A stretch of DNA of 64,000 nucleotides, taken from contig NZ_CP020696.1 of assembly GCF_003611275.1 (NCBI RefSeq), forward strand, positions 62,001 to 126,000, written 5' to 3'. This document shows positions 17,588 through 27,054 of the stretch, one piece after another; position 1 is the first letter of the stretch, and every line of letters begins with the position of its first letter. The translations under genes were made by a program, and so were the position numbers. The notes beneath the pieces were generated by a model that saw only the letters and a program-made list of their open reading frames with translations, made no database searches and was not told where the DNA came from. The DNA comes from Sulfitobacter sp. D7. Lineage in GTDB: Bacteria > Pseudomonadota > Alphaproteobacteria > Rhodobacterales > Rhodobacteraceae.

Positions 17588-18376
17588 TCATGTGCCGGTG
17601 AAAACCGGCTTTCGTTTTTCACCGAATGCGGCAAGTCCTTCGGCCGCATCGTTGGATTTCAGATGTTCGCGCAGCACGGCAAGTTCCTGTTTCAGCGCCT
17701 CCACCTGCGTCATTTCGATGGATGCATTGGCTACCCGCTTCATCTGCGACAGGACCAGCGGGCTTTTGGTCGCCAGCAACTGGCTGAACTCGTGCAGCCG
17801 CGCTTCAAGCGCGTCATCACCAACCACTTCCTGCACCAGCCCCATGCGCATCAATTCGCGCGCTGGTAGACTTTGGCCCGAAAACAAGAGGTATTTCGCG
17901 TTTGCGAGTCCGATCCGGCACGGCAAGACAGCAGCGCCGCCTGCGCCAGGGAACACACCAAAATTCGAATGAGCATCGCCAATTCTGGCGCTCTCGCCCG
18001 CAATCAGCACATCGCAACACATCGCGAGTTCCAGCCCGCCCGCAACGGTAATGCCATTCAGCCCGCCGATCACCGGTTTCGGCAAATCACGCAGCGCTTG
18101 AAACGTCGCGCCGATAGCGTCAAGAAAATCACCCTTTTGCGTATCGGCATCATCCAGACCAGCGAGGACTTCCTTCAGATTGGCACCGGCGCAAAACGCA
18201 CGCCCCGCAGCCGTCAGCACAATTGCGCGCACCTGTTTTGCCACAGCGATCTCTCTTATCGCGGCGCGCAGTTCCCCAATGAGGTCGACAGAAAGTGCAT
18301 TAAGACTGTTGGCCCTGTTCAACGTCAGCCACGCAACCGGACCACGGTATTCGACCAGTACATTCGCTTGAGTCAT
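17588..18376 (-). CDS. Enoyl-CoA hydratase/isomerase family protein
   Basis: This is a crotonase-fold protein of 262 residues and the first gene of the operon. VAWLTLNRANSLNALS, VLTAAGRAFCAGANLKEVLA and VIGGLNGITVAGGLELAMCC are the family motifs. The last two supply the oxyanion hole and the first active-site region. In the second active-site region GDAHSNFGVFPGAGG lacks an obvious glutamate pair, so the exact reaction (hydration, isomerisation or hydrolysis) is open. The promoter and the inverted repeat at 18393-18410 lie just upstream. Confidence 0.9.
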   Translation of the reverse strand: MTQANVLVEYRGPVAWLTLNRANSLNALSVDLIGELRAAIREIAVAKQVRAIVLTAAGRAFCAGANLKEVLAGLDDADTQKGDFLDAIGATFQALRDLPKPVIGGLNGITVAGGLELAMCCDVLIAGESARIGDAHSNFGVFPGAGGAAVLPCRIGLANAKYLLFSGQSLPARELMRMGLVQEVVGDDALEARLHEFSQLLATKSPLVLSQMKRVANASIEMTQVEALKQELAVLREHLKSNDAAEGLAAFGEKRKPVFTGT

Positions 18377-18392
18377 GCGTGCGTCTTTCTAT

Positions 18393-18410
18393 TTACTTAC
18401 CAATAAGTAA
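18393..18410. promoter_or_regulatory. 7-4-7 inverted repeat, candidate TetR operator
   Basis: The sequence is TTACTTA, a four-base centre (CCAA), then TAAGTAA: a perfect 7-bp palindrome starting 17 bases upstream of the hydratase start. It lies in an AT-rich stretch in an otherwise GC-rich region. The position between a likely promoter and the first gene suits a repressor. The TetR protein at the far end of the same operon is the best candidate to bind it. Confidence 0.65.
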
Positions 18411-18587
18411 TCAAAAATATATAATCAAATCAAGAACTAATTTACGTTAGGTTACATAGGCTTGTAGGTTGTCGGTTTCTCCCGTCCGATTTGATCGGAG
18501 AATCAGCAATCCGGCGACATCAAGATAGTGCGTTCCCCGATGATGCGCGCGACATGAAAAAATGCCTCGCCGCGCGACACCTTGTGT

Positions 18588-19403
18588 TCAGGACGAACTT
18601 TTTGTGCCCAGATCCAGCGAGCCAGTCTGCATCATGCCGCCACAGACATATCCACCATCAACGACCAGTGTTTCACCGTTCACATATCGCGCATCAGGCG
18701 AGCCCAGATAGGCAACTGCCGCCGCGATATCCGCAGGGTCGGCCATGTAACCCGCCGGAATCATCGGCAACAGGCGCGCAACCGTTTCTTCGGTATAGGT
18801 GCTTTCGGTGAGCGGAGTTGTAATGGCGCCCGGTGCAATCGCGTTTGCCGTGACGCCATGCGCCGCAACTTCAAGCGCAATCTGGCGTGTCAGCCCCACC
18901 AAGGCCGCCTTGGACGTGCCGTAAGCCGTGCGCCCGACCCCTGCGCGGATGCCGCTGACCGACGTGATATTGATGATCCTGCCATATCGCTGACGAACCA
19001 TTTCACGCGCAGCAAGTTGCGCGCACAACATGCTGCCTGTCAGGTTGATAGCCATAACGCGGTTCCAGTCTTCCAAAGGAAAATCGAGGAACGGATTAAT
19101 CCCGACGATACCCGCATTGTTCACCAGCACATCCACGCATTTGTCCCAGCGTTCCGTCTCGTCAAATGCCGCATTCACCGATGCCGGATCCGACACATCA
19201 AGCTTTTGCCCAAGCGCTGTACCACCTGCCGCTTCGATCTGCTTGACCGTATCGGCTATGCCTGTTTCGGCAATATCAGTGACAACAACCCTCGCGCCCA
19301 ACTCCGCCAGCCGCAAAGCAATCCCCTGTCCGATGCCAGAACCTGCACCGGTGACAAGTGCCACGCCGAAATCGTCACGATCTCTCATTGGTGGTTTTGT
19401 CAT
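18588..19403 (-). CDS. SDR-family oxidoreductase
   Basis: This is a classical SDR of 271 residues. The cofactor motif is ALVTGAGSGIGQGIALRLAE, NNAG is present (VLVNNAGIVGINPFLDFP), and the catalytic segment is NITSVSGIRAGVGRTAYGTS followed by KAA. It is the last gene of the second operon and overlaps the thiolase stop by four bases. FabG-like enzymes in such settings act as 3-hydroxyacyl-CoA or alcohol dehydrogenases. The C-terminus ends in a short, serine-rich tail. Confidence 0.87.
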   Translation of the reverse strand: MTKPPMRDRDDFGVALVTGAGSGIGQGIALRLAELGARVVVTDIAETGIADTVKQIEAAGGTALGQKLDVSDPASVNAAFDETERWDKCVDVLVNNAGIVGINPFLDFPLEDWNRVMAINLTGSMLCAQLAAREMVRQRYGRIINITSVSGIRAGVGRTAYGTSKAALVGLTRQIALEVAAHGVTANAIAPGAITTPLTESTYTEETVARLLPMIPAGYMADPADIAAAVAYLGSPDARYVNGETLVVDGGYVCGGMMQTGSLDLGTKSSS

Positions 19404-20584
19404 GCTGTAATCCTTTCATAAAGTGTAACAACCGCCGCACCGCCCAGCCCAACGTTATGCTGGAGGGCAAGCCGCGCATTATCGACCTGCCGGTTCTCTG
19501 CCTTTCCACGCAGTTGGTTGGTCAACTCAAAACACTGTGCCAGCCCCGTAGCACCCAGTGGATGCCCCTTTGACAGCAGACCACCAGACGGGTTCGTGAC
19601 GTATTTCCCGCCAAAGGTGTTGTCGCCATCATCGACCAACTTTTCGCCATCACTTTCGGCACATAGCCCCAGGGCCTCGTAGGAAATCAATTCGTTCTGC
19701 GCGAAACAGTCATGCAATTCGATCACGTCGATATCGTCAGGACCCACGCCCGCCTTTTCATAGACCATGCGCGCGGCATCACGGCTCAGCCTGGCGCCAA
19801 CCACTTCGATCATGTCGCCGGTTTCAGGGTCCAGCAGTTTATCCGTTGTCATTGCCTGCGCGCGGATTTGTACAGTTGTATCAAGGCCCATTTTTTCAGC
19901 GAACCCTTTGGACACCACAAGCGCCGCCGCAGCGCCGCAGGTGGGCGGACAAGCCATTGGCCGTGTCATTACACCGGGCCAGATCACCTGCGCACCCATT
20001 ACATCCTGCGTGGTCATCTCCTTGCGGAAAACCGAGAGTGGGTTGTTCGCGGCATGGCGGCTAGCCTTGGCCCGAATTTTGGCGAATGTCTCCATCTTCG
20101 TACCAAATCGTTCCATATGCGCCTTGCCCGCACCGCCGAAATACCGAAGCGTCATCGGCAGATCGACGTCCCCTATCAGCCGGTCCGTGGCGGCATCAAA
20201 TTCCGCCAGCGGTGACGGGCGATCGGGAAAGACAACACCCAACGCACCGGGGGCCATCTGTTCAAAACCCACCGCCAGCACACATTCTGCCACACCGCTT
20301 TCGACAGCCTGCCGTGCGAGGAAAAGCGCTGTTGAACCGCTCGAACAATTGTTGTTCACGTTGATAATCGGGATGCCCGTCATGCCCACGCGGTAAATCA
20401 CACGCTGCCCGCTTGTGCTGTCGCCGTAAACATAGCTGGCATAGGCCTGTTGCACGTCTTCGAACGCGATACCGGCGTCATCCAGTGCAAGACGGATCGC
20501 CACCTCGCCCATCTCGTCGTAAGGTGCCGATGCGCCCGGTTTTGCAAAAGGGATCATGCCGACACCGGCAATAATGGCAGTCAT
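19400..20584 (-). CDS. SCP2-type thiolase, second copy
   Basis: This is a 394-residue thiolase related to the one at 16337-17575 but clearly diverged. The nucleophile is in NVNNNCSSGSTALFLARQAV. The C-terminal motifs are VIELHDCFAQNELISYEALG and NPSGGLLSKGHPLGATGLAQ. The HDC variant in place of HDA or HEA supports an SCP2-type, non-classical substrate. A gap of 15 bases separates it from the ligase upstream. Confidence 0.9.
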   Translation of the reverse strand: MTAIIAGVGMIPFAKPGASAPYDEMGEVAIRLALDDAGIAFEDVQQAYASYVYGDSTSGQRVIYRVGMTGIPIINVNNNCSSGSTALFLARQAVESGVAECVLAVGFEQMAPGALGVVFPDRPSPLAEFDAATDRLIGDVDLPMTLRYFGGAGKAHMERFGTKMETFAKIRAKASRHAANNPLSVFRKEMTTQDVMGAQVIWPGVMTRPMACPPTCGAAAALVVSKGFAEKMGLDTTVQIRAQAMTTDKLLDPETGDMIEVVGARLSRDAARMVYEKAGVGPDDIDVIELHDCFAQNELISYEALGLCAESDGEKLVDDGDNTFGGKYVTNPSGGLLSKGHPLGATGLAQCFELTNQLRGKAENRQVDNARLALQHNVGLGGAAVVTLYERITA

Positions 20585-20599
20585 TTTGGGTCTCCTTTT

Positions 20600-22108
20600 T
20601 TATGGTTTTTCGAATTGTGTATCGGGGTCGGTCAGCATCTGGCGCAACTCTGTCTTAAGTATTTTGCCGTAGCTGCTTTTGGGCAGTTCGAGAACAAAGC
20701 AATAGGCCTTGGGTCGCTTGAACCGCGCAATGTTATCCAGACAAAAACGGTCCAGCGCCTGTGCGGTCACGCCCGGCTCTGCCACGACAAACGCGATGAC
20801 TTCCTCGCCCCATTCGGCCTCCTCGCGGCCAACAACATTAGTTTCGACCACGCCGGAATGACGCAGCAGCACCTCTTCGACCTCGCGCGGATAAATATTT
20901 GACCCGCCAGAAATGATCACGTCCTTGGACCGGTCCTTGAGCGTCAGGAAACCGTGGGCGTCCACGCTGCCAATGTCGCCGGTATGGAGCCAGCCGTCCC
21001 GCAAGGCTGACGCCGTTGCCGTTTCATTGCCCCAGTATCCCGCCATCACCACATCGCCACTGACGATCACTTCGCCCGCGACATCTGGGGGGCATTGTGT
21101 GCCTGTTTCATCCACCACACAGACCGTGACGCCGGTGCGTGGAATGCCGACGGATCCCAGCCAACTATCCGGAATTTCCCAGCTCAATATATGCGGTGGT
21201 AGATAAGTGATCGTACATGGTGCCTCGCCTTGTCCGTATCCGATCCAGATGCGGTTGCCCAACAGCGCCATCGCCCGGCGCAGGTCTGCGACATAAATCG
21301 GCGCACCGCCGCAGAACAACAGATCAAGGTTTTCGATGGCCGCCGTGTCAAGCGCAGGACAGGCCGTCAGACGCGTCAGCATCGTGGGTGCGACAAAAAA
21401 AGATGAATGGGGATATTCATGCAGCAACGTCACGATTTCATGCGGATCGAATCCACCGCTTTGCGGCACAACATTCGCCGCGCCCCGCTGCGCAAACGGT
21501 AGCATAAACAGCCCTGCCGCATGAGACAGCGGTGCCGGATGCAGCGCCGCCGACATTTCCGTAACCGGACACATATCGGCCAGAAAACTCGTGGTCATGG
21601 TCCAGAGGTTGCGGTGGGTCAGTATCGCCCCTTTCGGGCGGCCCGTCGTGCCGCTGGTATAAAAAATCCATGCTGGATCGGTTTGCGCAGCGTGTGCAGG
21701 CTGCAAATCCGCTGACGCTTGTAACGCCGCATTATATTCCGGTCCACCGACCGCAATGACTGCTGAAAACCCTTCGACGTCTTCCGGCCGGTCGGTAAAG
21801 GCAAGTGCGGCATCACAGTTAGCATGGATATAGGTCACTTCGTTAGGGTGCAGTTTGGCATTCAACGGAACGGCAACACATCCGGCAGTCCAGATGGCAA
21901 ACAGGATCTCGATATATTCGGGCCGGTTGCCCATGAAGATCAGAACACGGTCACCTTTTACCAGATTGCGCTGTTTCAGCGCAGCGGCCAAGGCCGCGCT
22001 GCGGTCCTGTAATTGGGTGTAGGTGCTGAACGTCGACAACCCCAAGCAGACGGCAGGTCGATCGCAATAGGCGCGCGCGGACTGTGTCAAAATGTACGCG
22101 ATGTTCAT
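20600..22108 (-). CDS. AMP-forming acyl-CoA ligase (class I ligase), short form
   Basis: This is a 502-residue adenylate-forming ligase. IFYTSGTTGRPKGAILTHRN is the P-loop. GWLHTGDIGSVDAHGFLTLK and VIISGGSNIYPREVEEVLLR mark the hinge region, and the catalytic lysine lies in KSSYGKILKTELRQML. It has the size of fatty-acid or aromatic-acid ligases rather than of the 617-residue ligase in the first operon. It follows another ligase gene by only 11 bases, so two acids, or two stages of one pathway, are probably activated. Confidence 0.9.
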   Translation of the reverse strand: MNIAYILTQSARAYCDRPAVCLGLSTFSTYTQLQDRSAALAAALKQRNLVKGDRVLIFMGNRPEYIEILFAIWTAGCVAVPLNAKLHPNEVTYIHANCDAALAFTDRPEDVEGFSAVIAVGGPEYNAALQASADLQPAHAAQTDPAWIFYTSGTTGRPKGAILTHRNLWTMTTSFLADMCPVTEMSAALHPAPLSHAAGLFMLPFAQRGAANVVPQSGGFDPHEIVTLLHEYPHSSFFVAPTMLTRLTACPALDTAAIENLDLLFCGGAPIYVADLRRAMALLGNRIWIGYGQGEAPCTITYLPPHILSWEIPDSWLGSVGIPRTGVTVCVVDETGTQCPPDVAGEVIVSGDVVMAGYWGNETATASALRDGWLHTGDIGSVDAHGFLTLKDRSKDVIISGGSNIYPREVEEVLLRHSGVVETNVVGREEAEWGEEVIAFVVAEPGVTAQALDRFCLDNIARFKRPKAYCFVLELPKSSYGKILKTELRQMLTDPDTQFEKP

Positions 22109-22119
22109 AATTCTGCTCC

Positions 22120-23670
22120 CTAAATTCTGCGCGCTTGCCCCTGCCAGAACGTATCCCTGATGTCCTTTTTGCGCACTTTCCCAACGGGGCTGCGCGGCAG
22201 TTCATCCCAGAAGTCAACCGTTTTGGGGGCCTTTACGCTGCCAAGGTTTTCCTTGCACAATGCAATGATTGCTTCGGGTTCCACCGTTGCATCGGGTTTG
22301 AGTTCGATCACCGCCTTGATCGCTTCACCCCATTTTTCGTCAGGCACACCGATCACCGCGCAATCCTGCACGGCAGGATGCGACCAGATCACCTGCTCGA
22401 CTTCCGAGGGATAAACGTTGAAGCCGCCCGAAATGATCATGTCTTTCTTGCGGTCCACGATATAAAGGTAACCCTCGTCATCCAGATACCCGATGTCGCC
22501 GGTATGGTGCCAACCGAACTGGGAAACCTCTGCGGTTGCTTCGGGGTTTTTGTAATACCCCTTCATCACCAGATTTCCGCGCACAACAATTTCACCATGC
22601 TCACCACGCGGCATAATGTTACCGTCATCATCCATGATCGCCATCGGTGTCAAAAGTGCGGGCCTGCCGCAACTTGCAAGCCGGTGTTCGCGGGCCGGAT
22701 CTCCGATAACATTGTGATCCTCTGCCGTCAGCAGCGCGCAGAACATCGGCGATTCTGCTTGTCCGAAACACTGCGCCATGACCGGCCCAAAAATCTTCAG
22801 GCATTGGCGCAGCTTGTCAATGGCCATAGGTGCGGCGGCATAAAGAAAGAACCGCAATGACGGAAAGCTACGTTGCGCAACTTCCGGTTGCGACAACAGC
22901 ATGTAAACGGCGGTCGGCGGCAGGAACAGATGGGTCACTCCCTCGCTTTCAATTGTGTCTAGAACGTTGGCGGCATCAAATCCCGGCAGGATGACGCTGC
23001 GCGCACCAGCGGCCATCAACGCAATGGCAAGCACCCCTGACGCGTGGGTCATAGGCGTGATCAGCAAATGCACAGGGTCAGGTCCGGCATCAAAACTGGC
23101 ATAATAGTTCGCGATTAGCGTGGTCCAGTTCAACTGCGTCAGCATGATCCCCTTGGGCCGCCCCGTTGTCCCACCAGAGGATAAAATTCCGACAAGATCA
23201 TCAGGGCCAAGCGGCACATCGGGATCGGTTGAAGGGGCCGCGGCCATCCAGTCTTCCAGCCATGGTGCCGCGCCGTCTTGTTTATCCAGACAGATGAATT
23301 TTTGTATCTTTGGGCAAAGTTCACGCAATTGTTCCAGCGCCGGTGCAAGATCGCTGTGATAAAACAGAATCTCCACATCATTATGATCCAGGATATACGC
23401 GTTTTCTTCTACGCCGTTCTTGGCATTGACGGGAACCCAGATCGTGCCGGCACGAAACAAGCCCAGCATAACTTCAAGGCCGCTCACGCAGTTGGGGCTG
23501 TAAACGCCGGCCATCTTGTCGCGTCCGTACCCTTCGGCAGTGATGGCATTGGCGAAACGATATGTGCGTTCCTGAACTTCGCCGTAACTCCGGCCGATTT
23601 TAGCATCTTCCAAAGCGATCACGTTAGGGTTGATTGCGACACCCCTGTCGAAGAAATCGATCACACGCAT
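22120..23670 (-). CDS. AMP-forming acyl-CoA ligase, FadD3-like
   Basis: This is a 516-residue ligase. The P-loop is unusual (ILSSGGTTGRPKGIMLTQLN) with a doubled glycine in place of the common TSGTTG. The hinge is MIISGGFNVYPSEVEQVIWS and the C-terminal lysine lies in RSPVGKVRKKDIRDTF. Ligases of this type activate steroid side-chain or ring acids and medium aromatic acids in other bacteria; that substrate range is a family inference. It follows livF by about 50 bases. Confidence 0.88.
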   Translation of the reverse strand: MRVIDFFDRGVAINPNVIALEDAKIGRSYGEVQERTYRFANAITAEGYGRDKMAGVYSPNCVSGLEVMLGLFRAGTIWVPVNAKNGVEENAYILDHNDVEILFYHSDLAPALEQLRELCPKIQKFICLDKQDGAAPWLEDWMAAAPSTDPDVPLGPDDLVGILSSGGTTGRPKGIMLTQLNWTTLIANYYASFDAGPDPVHLLITPMTHASGVLAIALMAAGARSVILPGFDAANVLDTIESEGVTHLFLPPTAVYMLLSQPEVAQRSFPSLRFFLYAAAPMAIDKLRQCLKIFGPVMAQCFGQAESPMFCALLTAEDHNVIGDPAREHRLASCGRPALLTPMAIMDDDGNIMPRGEHGEIVVRGNLVMKGYYKNPEATAEVSQFGWHHTGDIGYLDDEGYLYIVDRKKDMIISGGFNVYPSEVEQVIWSHPAVQDCAVIGVPDEKWGEAIKAVIELKPDATVEPEAIIALCKENLGSVKAPKTVDFWDELPRSPVGKVRKKDIRDTFWQGQARRI

Positions 23671-23721
23671 AACGGTTTCCTATCTTGGTTTCCGGGATTT
23701 TCCCGCCTTGCCAGTCTGAAC

Positions 23722-24423
23722 TCATACACTGATGAGCTTTTCGATCTCTTCGCGGTTGGCCAGCAAATCTGCTGTCGTGCCGCTCCACTGGACGGTCCCG
23801 TTGTCGACAACGTACTGTCGATGGGCCAATTTCATCGGCACGCGCAGGTTCTGTTCAACCAGCAAAAGCGTCATACCTTCTTCGTTGATCCGCCGCATCG
23901 AATCGACCAATTCATCAACGATCAGCGGGGCAAGGCCTTCAGTCGGTTCGTCCAGCAGCAACAGTTCCGGATTAGTCAAAAGCGCGCGCGAAATCGCCAG
24001 CATTTGCTGTTCGCCGCCCGAAAGCGTGTTTCCCGCCTGTGACGCGCGATCAAGCAGCACCGGAAACATTTCAAAAATCCGGGTTTCGGTCCATGCGCCA
24101 GTGCGTCCCATGACGGTTGCGATGCGCAGGTTTTCATGCACTGTCAGATTGTCAAAAATGCGCCTGTCTTCGGGGACATACCCAATGCCCAGACGGCCCA
24201 GTTGGTTCGGGAGTCGCGCGGTAACGTCGTCCCCTTTCCAGACTCTGCGCCCTGAAACCGGTTGCTTTAAACCGATGATCGTCTTGAGAATGGTGCTTTT
24301 GCCTGCGCCATTGCGCCCGATCAGCGAAACAACTTCGCCCTGTGCGACTTCGATCGACACGCTATGCAACGCCTGCGCCTTGCCATAAGTGACATTGCAG
24401 CTTTCCAACGCAAGCAGCTTCAT
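23722..24423 (-). CDS. livF: Liv-type ABC transporter ATP-binding protein LivF (operon 2)
   Basis: This is a 233-residue ATPase with Walker A GRNGAGKSTILKTI, signature LSGGEQQMLAISRALL and Walker B LLLLDEPTEGLAP. YVPEDRRIFDNLTVHENLRI is LivF-like. It overlaps livG by four bases. It is not a recent copy of the livF at 9797; identity is limited to the motifs. Confidence 0.92.
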   Translation of the reverse strand: MKLLALESCNVTYGKAQALHSVSIEVAQGEVVSLIGRNGAGKSTILKTIIGLKQPVSGRRVWKGDDVTARLPNQLGRLGIGYVPEDRRIFDNLTVHENLRIATVMGRTGAWTETRIFEMFPVLLDRASQAGNTLSGGEQQMLAISRALLTNPELLLLDEPTEGLAPLIVDELVDSMRRINEEGMTLLLVEQNLRVPMKLAHRQYVVDNGTVQWSGTTADLLANREEIEKLISV

Positions 24424-25169
24424 TCCTCTTCTCCCAGATAAGCCGCTCGCACCTCGGCGTTTGCGCGGATTTCTTCAGGGCTGCCAGACGCCAGAATTTG
24501 CCCTTGAACCATCACGACCAAAGCACTGGAGACCCGCATTACAACGTCCATGTTGTGTTCGATCAGCAGCACGGTGCGGCCCTTGACGATCCGTTTTATC
24601 AGCTCCATCGCAGGCCCGATCTGGTCATGTCCAACACCGGCCAATGGTTCATCGAGCAACAGGACCGATGGGTTGCTCAGCAATGCCAGCCCGACTTCCA
24701 ATGCGCGTTGATCGCCGTGAGACAAGGTTTCGGCGGGGCGGTGCGCCATCACCGTCAGGCCGATCTCTTCGAGAACGCTTTCGGCCCGTTCCCTGACTGC
24801 AGGAAAGCGGCCCGCCGGAAGCCAGAAGGGCTGCAACCTGTACAGATGCGCAAAAGCAGCAAGTTGAAGGTTCTCAAGCACCGACATGCCGGCGAAGATC
24901 TTGGTGATCTGGAAACTGCGGCCCAGACCGATGCGGGTCCGTTTATGCACCGACAGGCCCGTTACATCGCGCCCGTCCAGCATCACTTGACCACCGCTTA
25001 GCTTGGCATGACCCGAAAGCGCATTCATCAACGTGGTCTTGCCCGCACCGTTAGGTCCGATAATCCCGTAAAGCTGACCCGGCTGGAAGTCGAACGTCAC
25101 ACCGTTGACAGCTTTCAACCCGCTGAAGGAGACCTGAATATCGTTGCAACTCAATGATCCGGCAGTCAT
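24420..25169 (-). CDS. livG: Liv-type ABC transporter ATP-binding protein LivG (operon 2)
   Basis: This is a 249-residue ATPase. Walker A is IGPNGAGKTTLMNAL, the signature is LSHGDQRALEVGLALLSNP, and Walker B is VLLLDEPLAGVGHDQ. The H-loop histidine is in VLLIEHNMDVVMRVS. The start and stop overlap livM and livF. Confidence 0.92.
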   Translation of the reverse strand: MTAGSLSCNDIQVSFSGLKAVNGVTFDFQPGQLYGIIGPNGAGKTTLMNALSGHAKLSGGQVMLDGRDVTGLSVHKRTRIGLGRSFQITKIFAGMSVLENLQLAAFAHLYRLQPFWLPAGRFPAVRERAESVLEEIGLTVMAHRPAETLSHGDQRALEVGLALLSNPSVLLLDEPLAGVGHDQIGPAMELIKRIVKGRTVLLIEHNMDVVMRVSSALVVMVQGQILASGSPEEIRANAEVRAAYLGEEE

Positions 25170-26116
25170 TGCATGTCTCCTTCGTCCTGATCACCTTGGA
25201 ACATTCCGGCAATACCGTTGCGTAGGAAGATGGTGGCAAAAATGAACACCAGACCAAGGATGCCGTACCAATATTGGGTGATTTGGCTCAGTTCTTCTTT
25301 CAGTAATTCAAACAAGGCCACGCCAAGAATCGGACCTAGCAATGTGCCTTTGCCGCCCAGCACGGTCATGATCAAAACGTCGCCCGATGTGGACCAATGC
25401 AGCATTTGCGGAGAGATGTAGAAGATCAACGATGCCAGCAGGGCTCCTGCAACACCTGCATACGCACCCGAAACGATAAACGCCGATTGGCGCAAGCTAT
25501 GGACGTTGTATCCGAGTTGCGCGGCGCGCACGTCGTTCGCCTGTACCGCGCGCAATGCCCGCCCGAATGGCGACCCACGCAGCAATGCCATCAGCGCCAG
25601 TCCGATCAGGAAAACCGCCACGATAAACCCATAATAGTTGTGGTTGTCGTAGAAATTGATCCCGAACAAGTCAGGCCGCGGCACGCCTGGAATACCGTCC
25701 AATCCGCCGGTGATTGCGCGCAGCTTGTTGGACGCAAGGATGTACATCATCTGCGCCAGGGCCAGTGTCAGCAGTGCAAAAAAAAGCCCCGAAACCCGAA
25801 GCGCAAAAAGCCCCATCAGGTAAGCCAGCACCGCTCCGACAATCGCCGCTGCAAAAAGGCCCGGTATAAAACCGACGCCATAGCTGAGGGTGAGGATTGT
25901 GAGCGCATAACCCCCTGCCCCGAACAACGCCGCATGGCCGAATGACAGCATACCTGTCACCCCGAAGACCAGATCAAAGCCGATTGCGAACAAGGCCCAG
26001 ATCAGGATCAGGCTGACAAGGTTCACCCATTGCTCATCCTGCACAAAAAACGGAACGATAATCATAACTGCGATAATAATGCCCATCAGGGCCTGACCGA
26101 TAATCCTGCGTGTCAT
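25166..26116 (-). CDS. livM: Liv-type ABC transporter permease LivM (operon 2)
   Basis: This is a 316-residue membrane protein. GFDLVFGVTGMLSFGHAALF is the LivM motif near residue 45. RAVQANDVRAAQLGYNVHSL follows near residue 190 and MTVLGGKGTLLGPILGVALF near the C-terminus. It ends in an acidic tail. It overlaps both neighbours by four bases. Confidence 0.92.
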   Translation of the reverse strand: MTRRIIGQALMGIIIAVMIIVPFFVQDEQWVNLVSLILIWALFAIGFDLVFGVTGMLSFGHAALFGAGGYALTILTLSYGVGFIPGLFAAAIVGAVLAYLMGLFALRVSGLFFALLTLALAQMMYILASNKLRAITGGLDGIPGVPRPDLFGINFYDNHNYYGFIVAVFLIGLALMALLRGSPFGRALRAVQANDVRAAQLGYNVHSLRQSAFIVSGAYAGVAGALLASLIFYISPQMLHWSTSGDVLIMTVLGGKGTLLGPILGVALFELLKEELSQITQYWYGILGLVFIFATIFLRNGIAGMFQGDQDEGDMQ

Positions 26117-26970
26117 GCCGAACGCCCCTTTGTGCTAAACAAGCCCGCAGGCCGGAACATCAGCGTTCCGATCAACAGGGCAAAGGTAAGTAGTTCGACC
26201 CATTCAGTTGCGTAGGTATATCCGGCCGCCCGCGTCATGCCCAACAGCAACGACGCAAGGATTGCGCCGCGAATGTTCCCAAGCCCGCCGATGATCACCA
26301 CGACAAAACAGTCGATGATAACGCTGAATCCCATGCCCAGTTCGATCGGCACCAACGGTGCGCTAACCACGCCACCAAGAGCCGCAAGATACGCACCAAG
26401 CGCAAAGACGCCGGTGCGAACCTGGTTTACATTTACACCGAGTGTCTGAGCCATTTCCGGATCGGAACTGGCGGCGCGAATAATCATGCCCCATTTGCTA
26501 CGGTCCAGCAGCAAGAACAGTGCCAGAGAAACCGCTGCACCAAAACCGATTACAAAAAGCCGGTATGACGGTATTTGACTGCCAAACATGGAAATCGGTG
26601 CCATGAAGATTTCTGGTGTCGGCACTTGCTTATAGTCAAATCCCCAGATCATCTTTGTCGCGTCGTCGATGACCAGAATGAATCCGAAAGTGAGTAAAAG
26701 CTGAAAAATGTGGTCGCGGTCATAGACCTGTTTCAGCGCCAAAATTTCGATCAGCGCACCAACACAGGCGACGATCAGCGGCGCAAACAGCAGTCCCAAC
26801 CAGAACGATCCGGTCATATGAACAATTTGATACCCGACAAACGCGCCAAGCATATAAAGCGCGCCATGGGCAAAGTTGATCACCCCCAACATGCCAAAAA
26901 TAAGGGTCAAGCCCGCTGCCAGCAGAAACAGCAGAAAGCTGAGACTCAGCCCGATCACGATAATGGACAT
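26113..26970 (-). CDS. livH: Liv-type ABC transporter permease LivH (operon 2)
   Basis: This is a 285-residue membrane protein with FGMLGVINFAHGALYMLGAF near residue 25 and VIIGGLGNIRGAILASLLLG near residue 230. A gap of 84 bases separates it from the binding-protein gene, room for a weak stem-loop that would raise expression of the binding protein over the permease, although none was clearly seen. Confidence 0.92.
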   Translation of the reverse strand: MSIIVIGLSLSFLLFLLAAGLTLIFGMLGVINFAHGALYMLGAFVGYQIVHMTGSFWLGLLFAPLIVACVGALIEILALKQVYDRDHIFQLLLTFGFILVIDDATKMIWGFDYKQVPTPEIFMAPISMFGSQIPSYRLFVIGFGAAVSLALFLLLDRSKWGMIIRAASSDPEMAQTLGVNVNQVRTGVFALGAYLAALGGVVSAPLVPIELGMGFSVIIDCFVVVIIGGLGNIRGAILASLLLGMTRAAGYTYATEWVELLTFALLIGTLMFRPAGLFSTKGRSA

Positions 26971-27054
26971 ATTCAGGGTTCCTCAGTTTCACCCCAAAAA
27001 AGCGGGCGACGCATGTCGCGAGGGAACAGCGCCGCCCAGTTCAGGGAGGATCGA

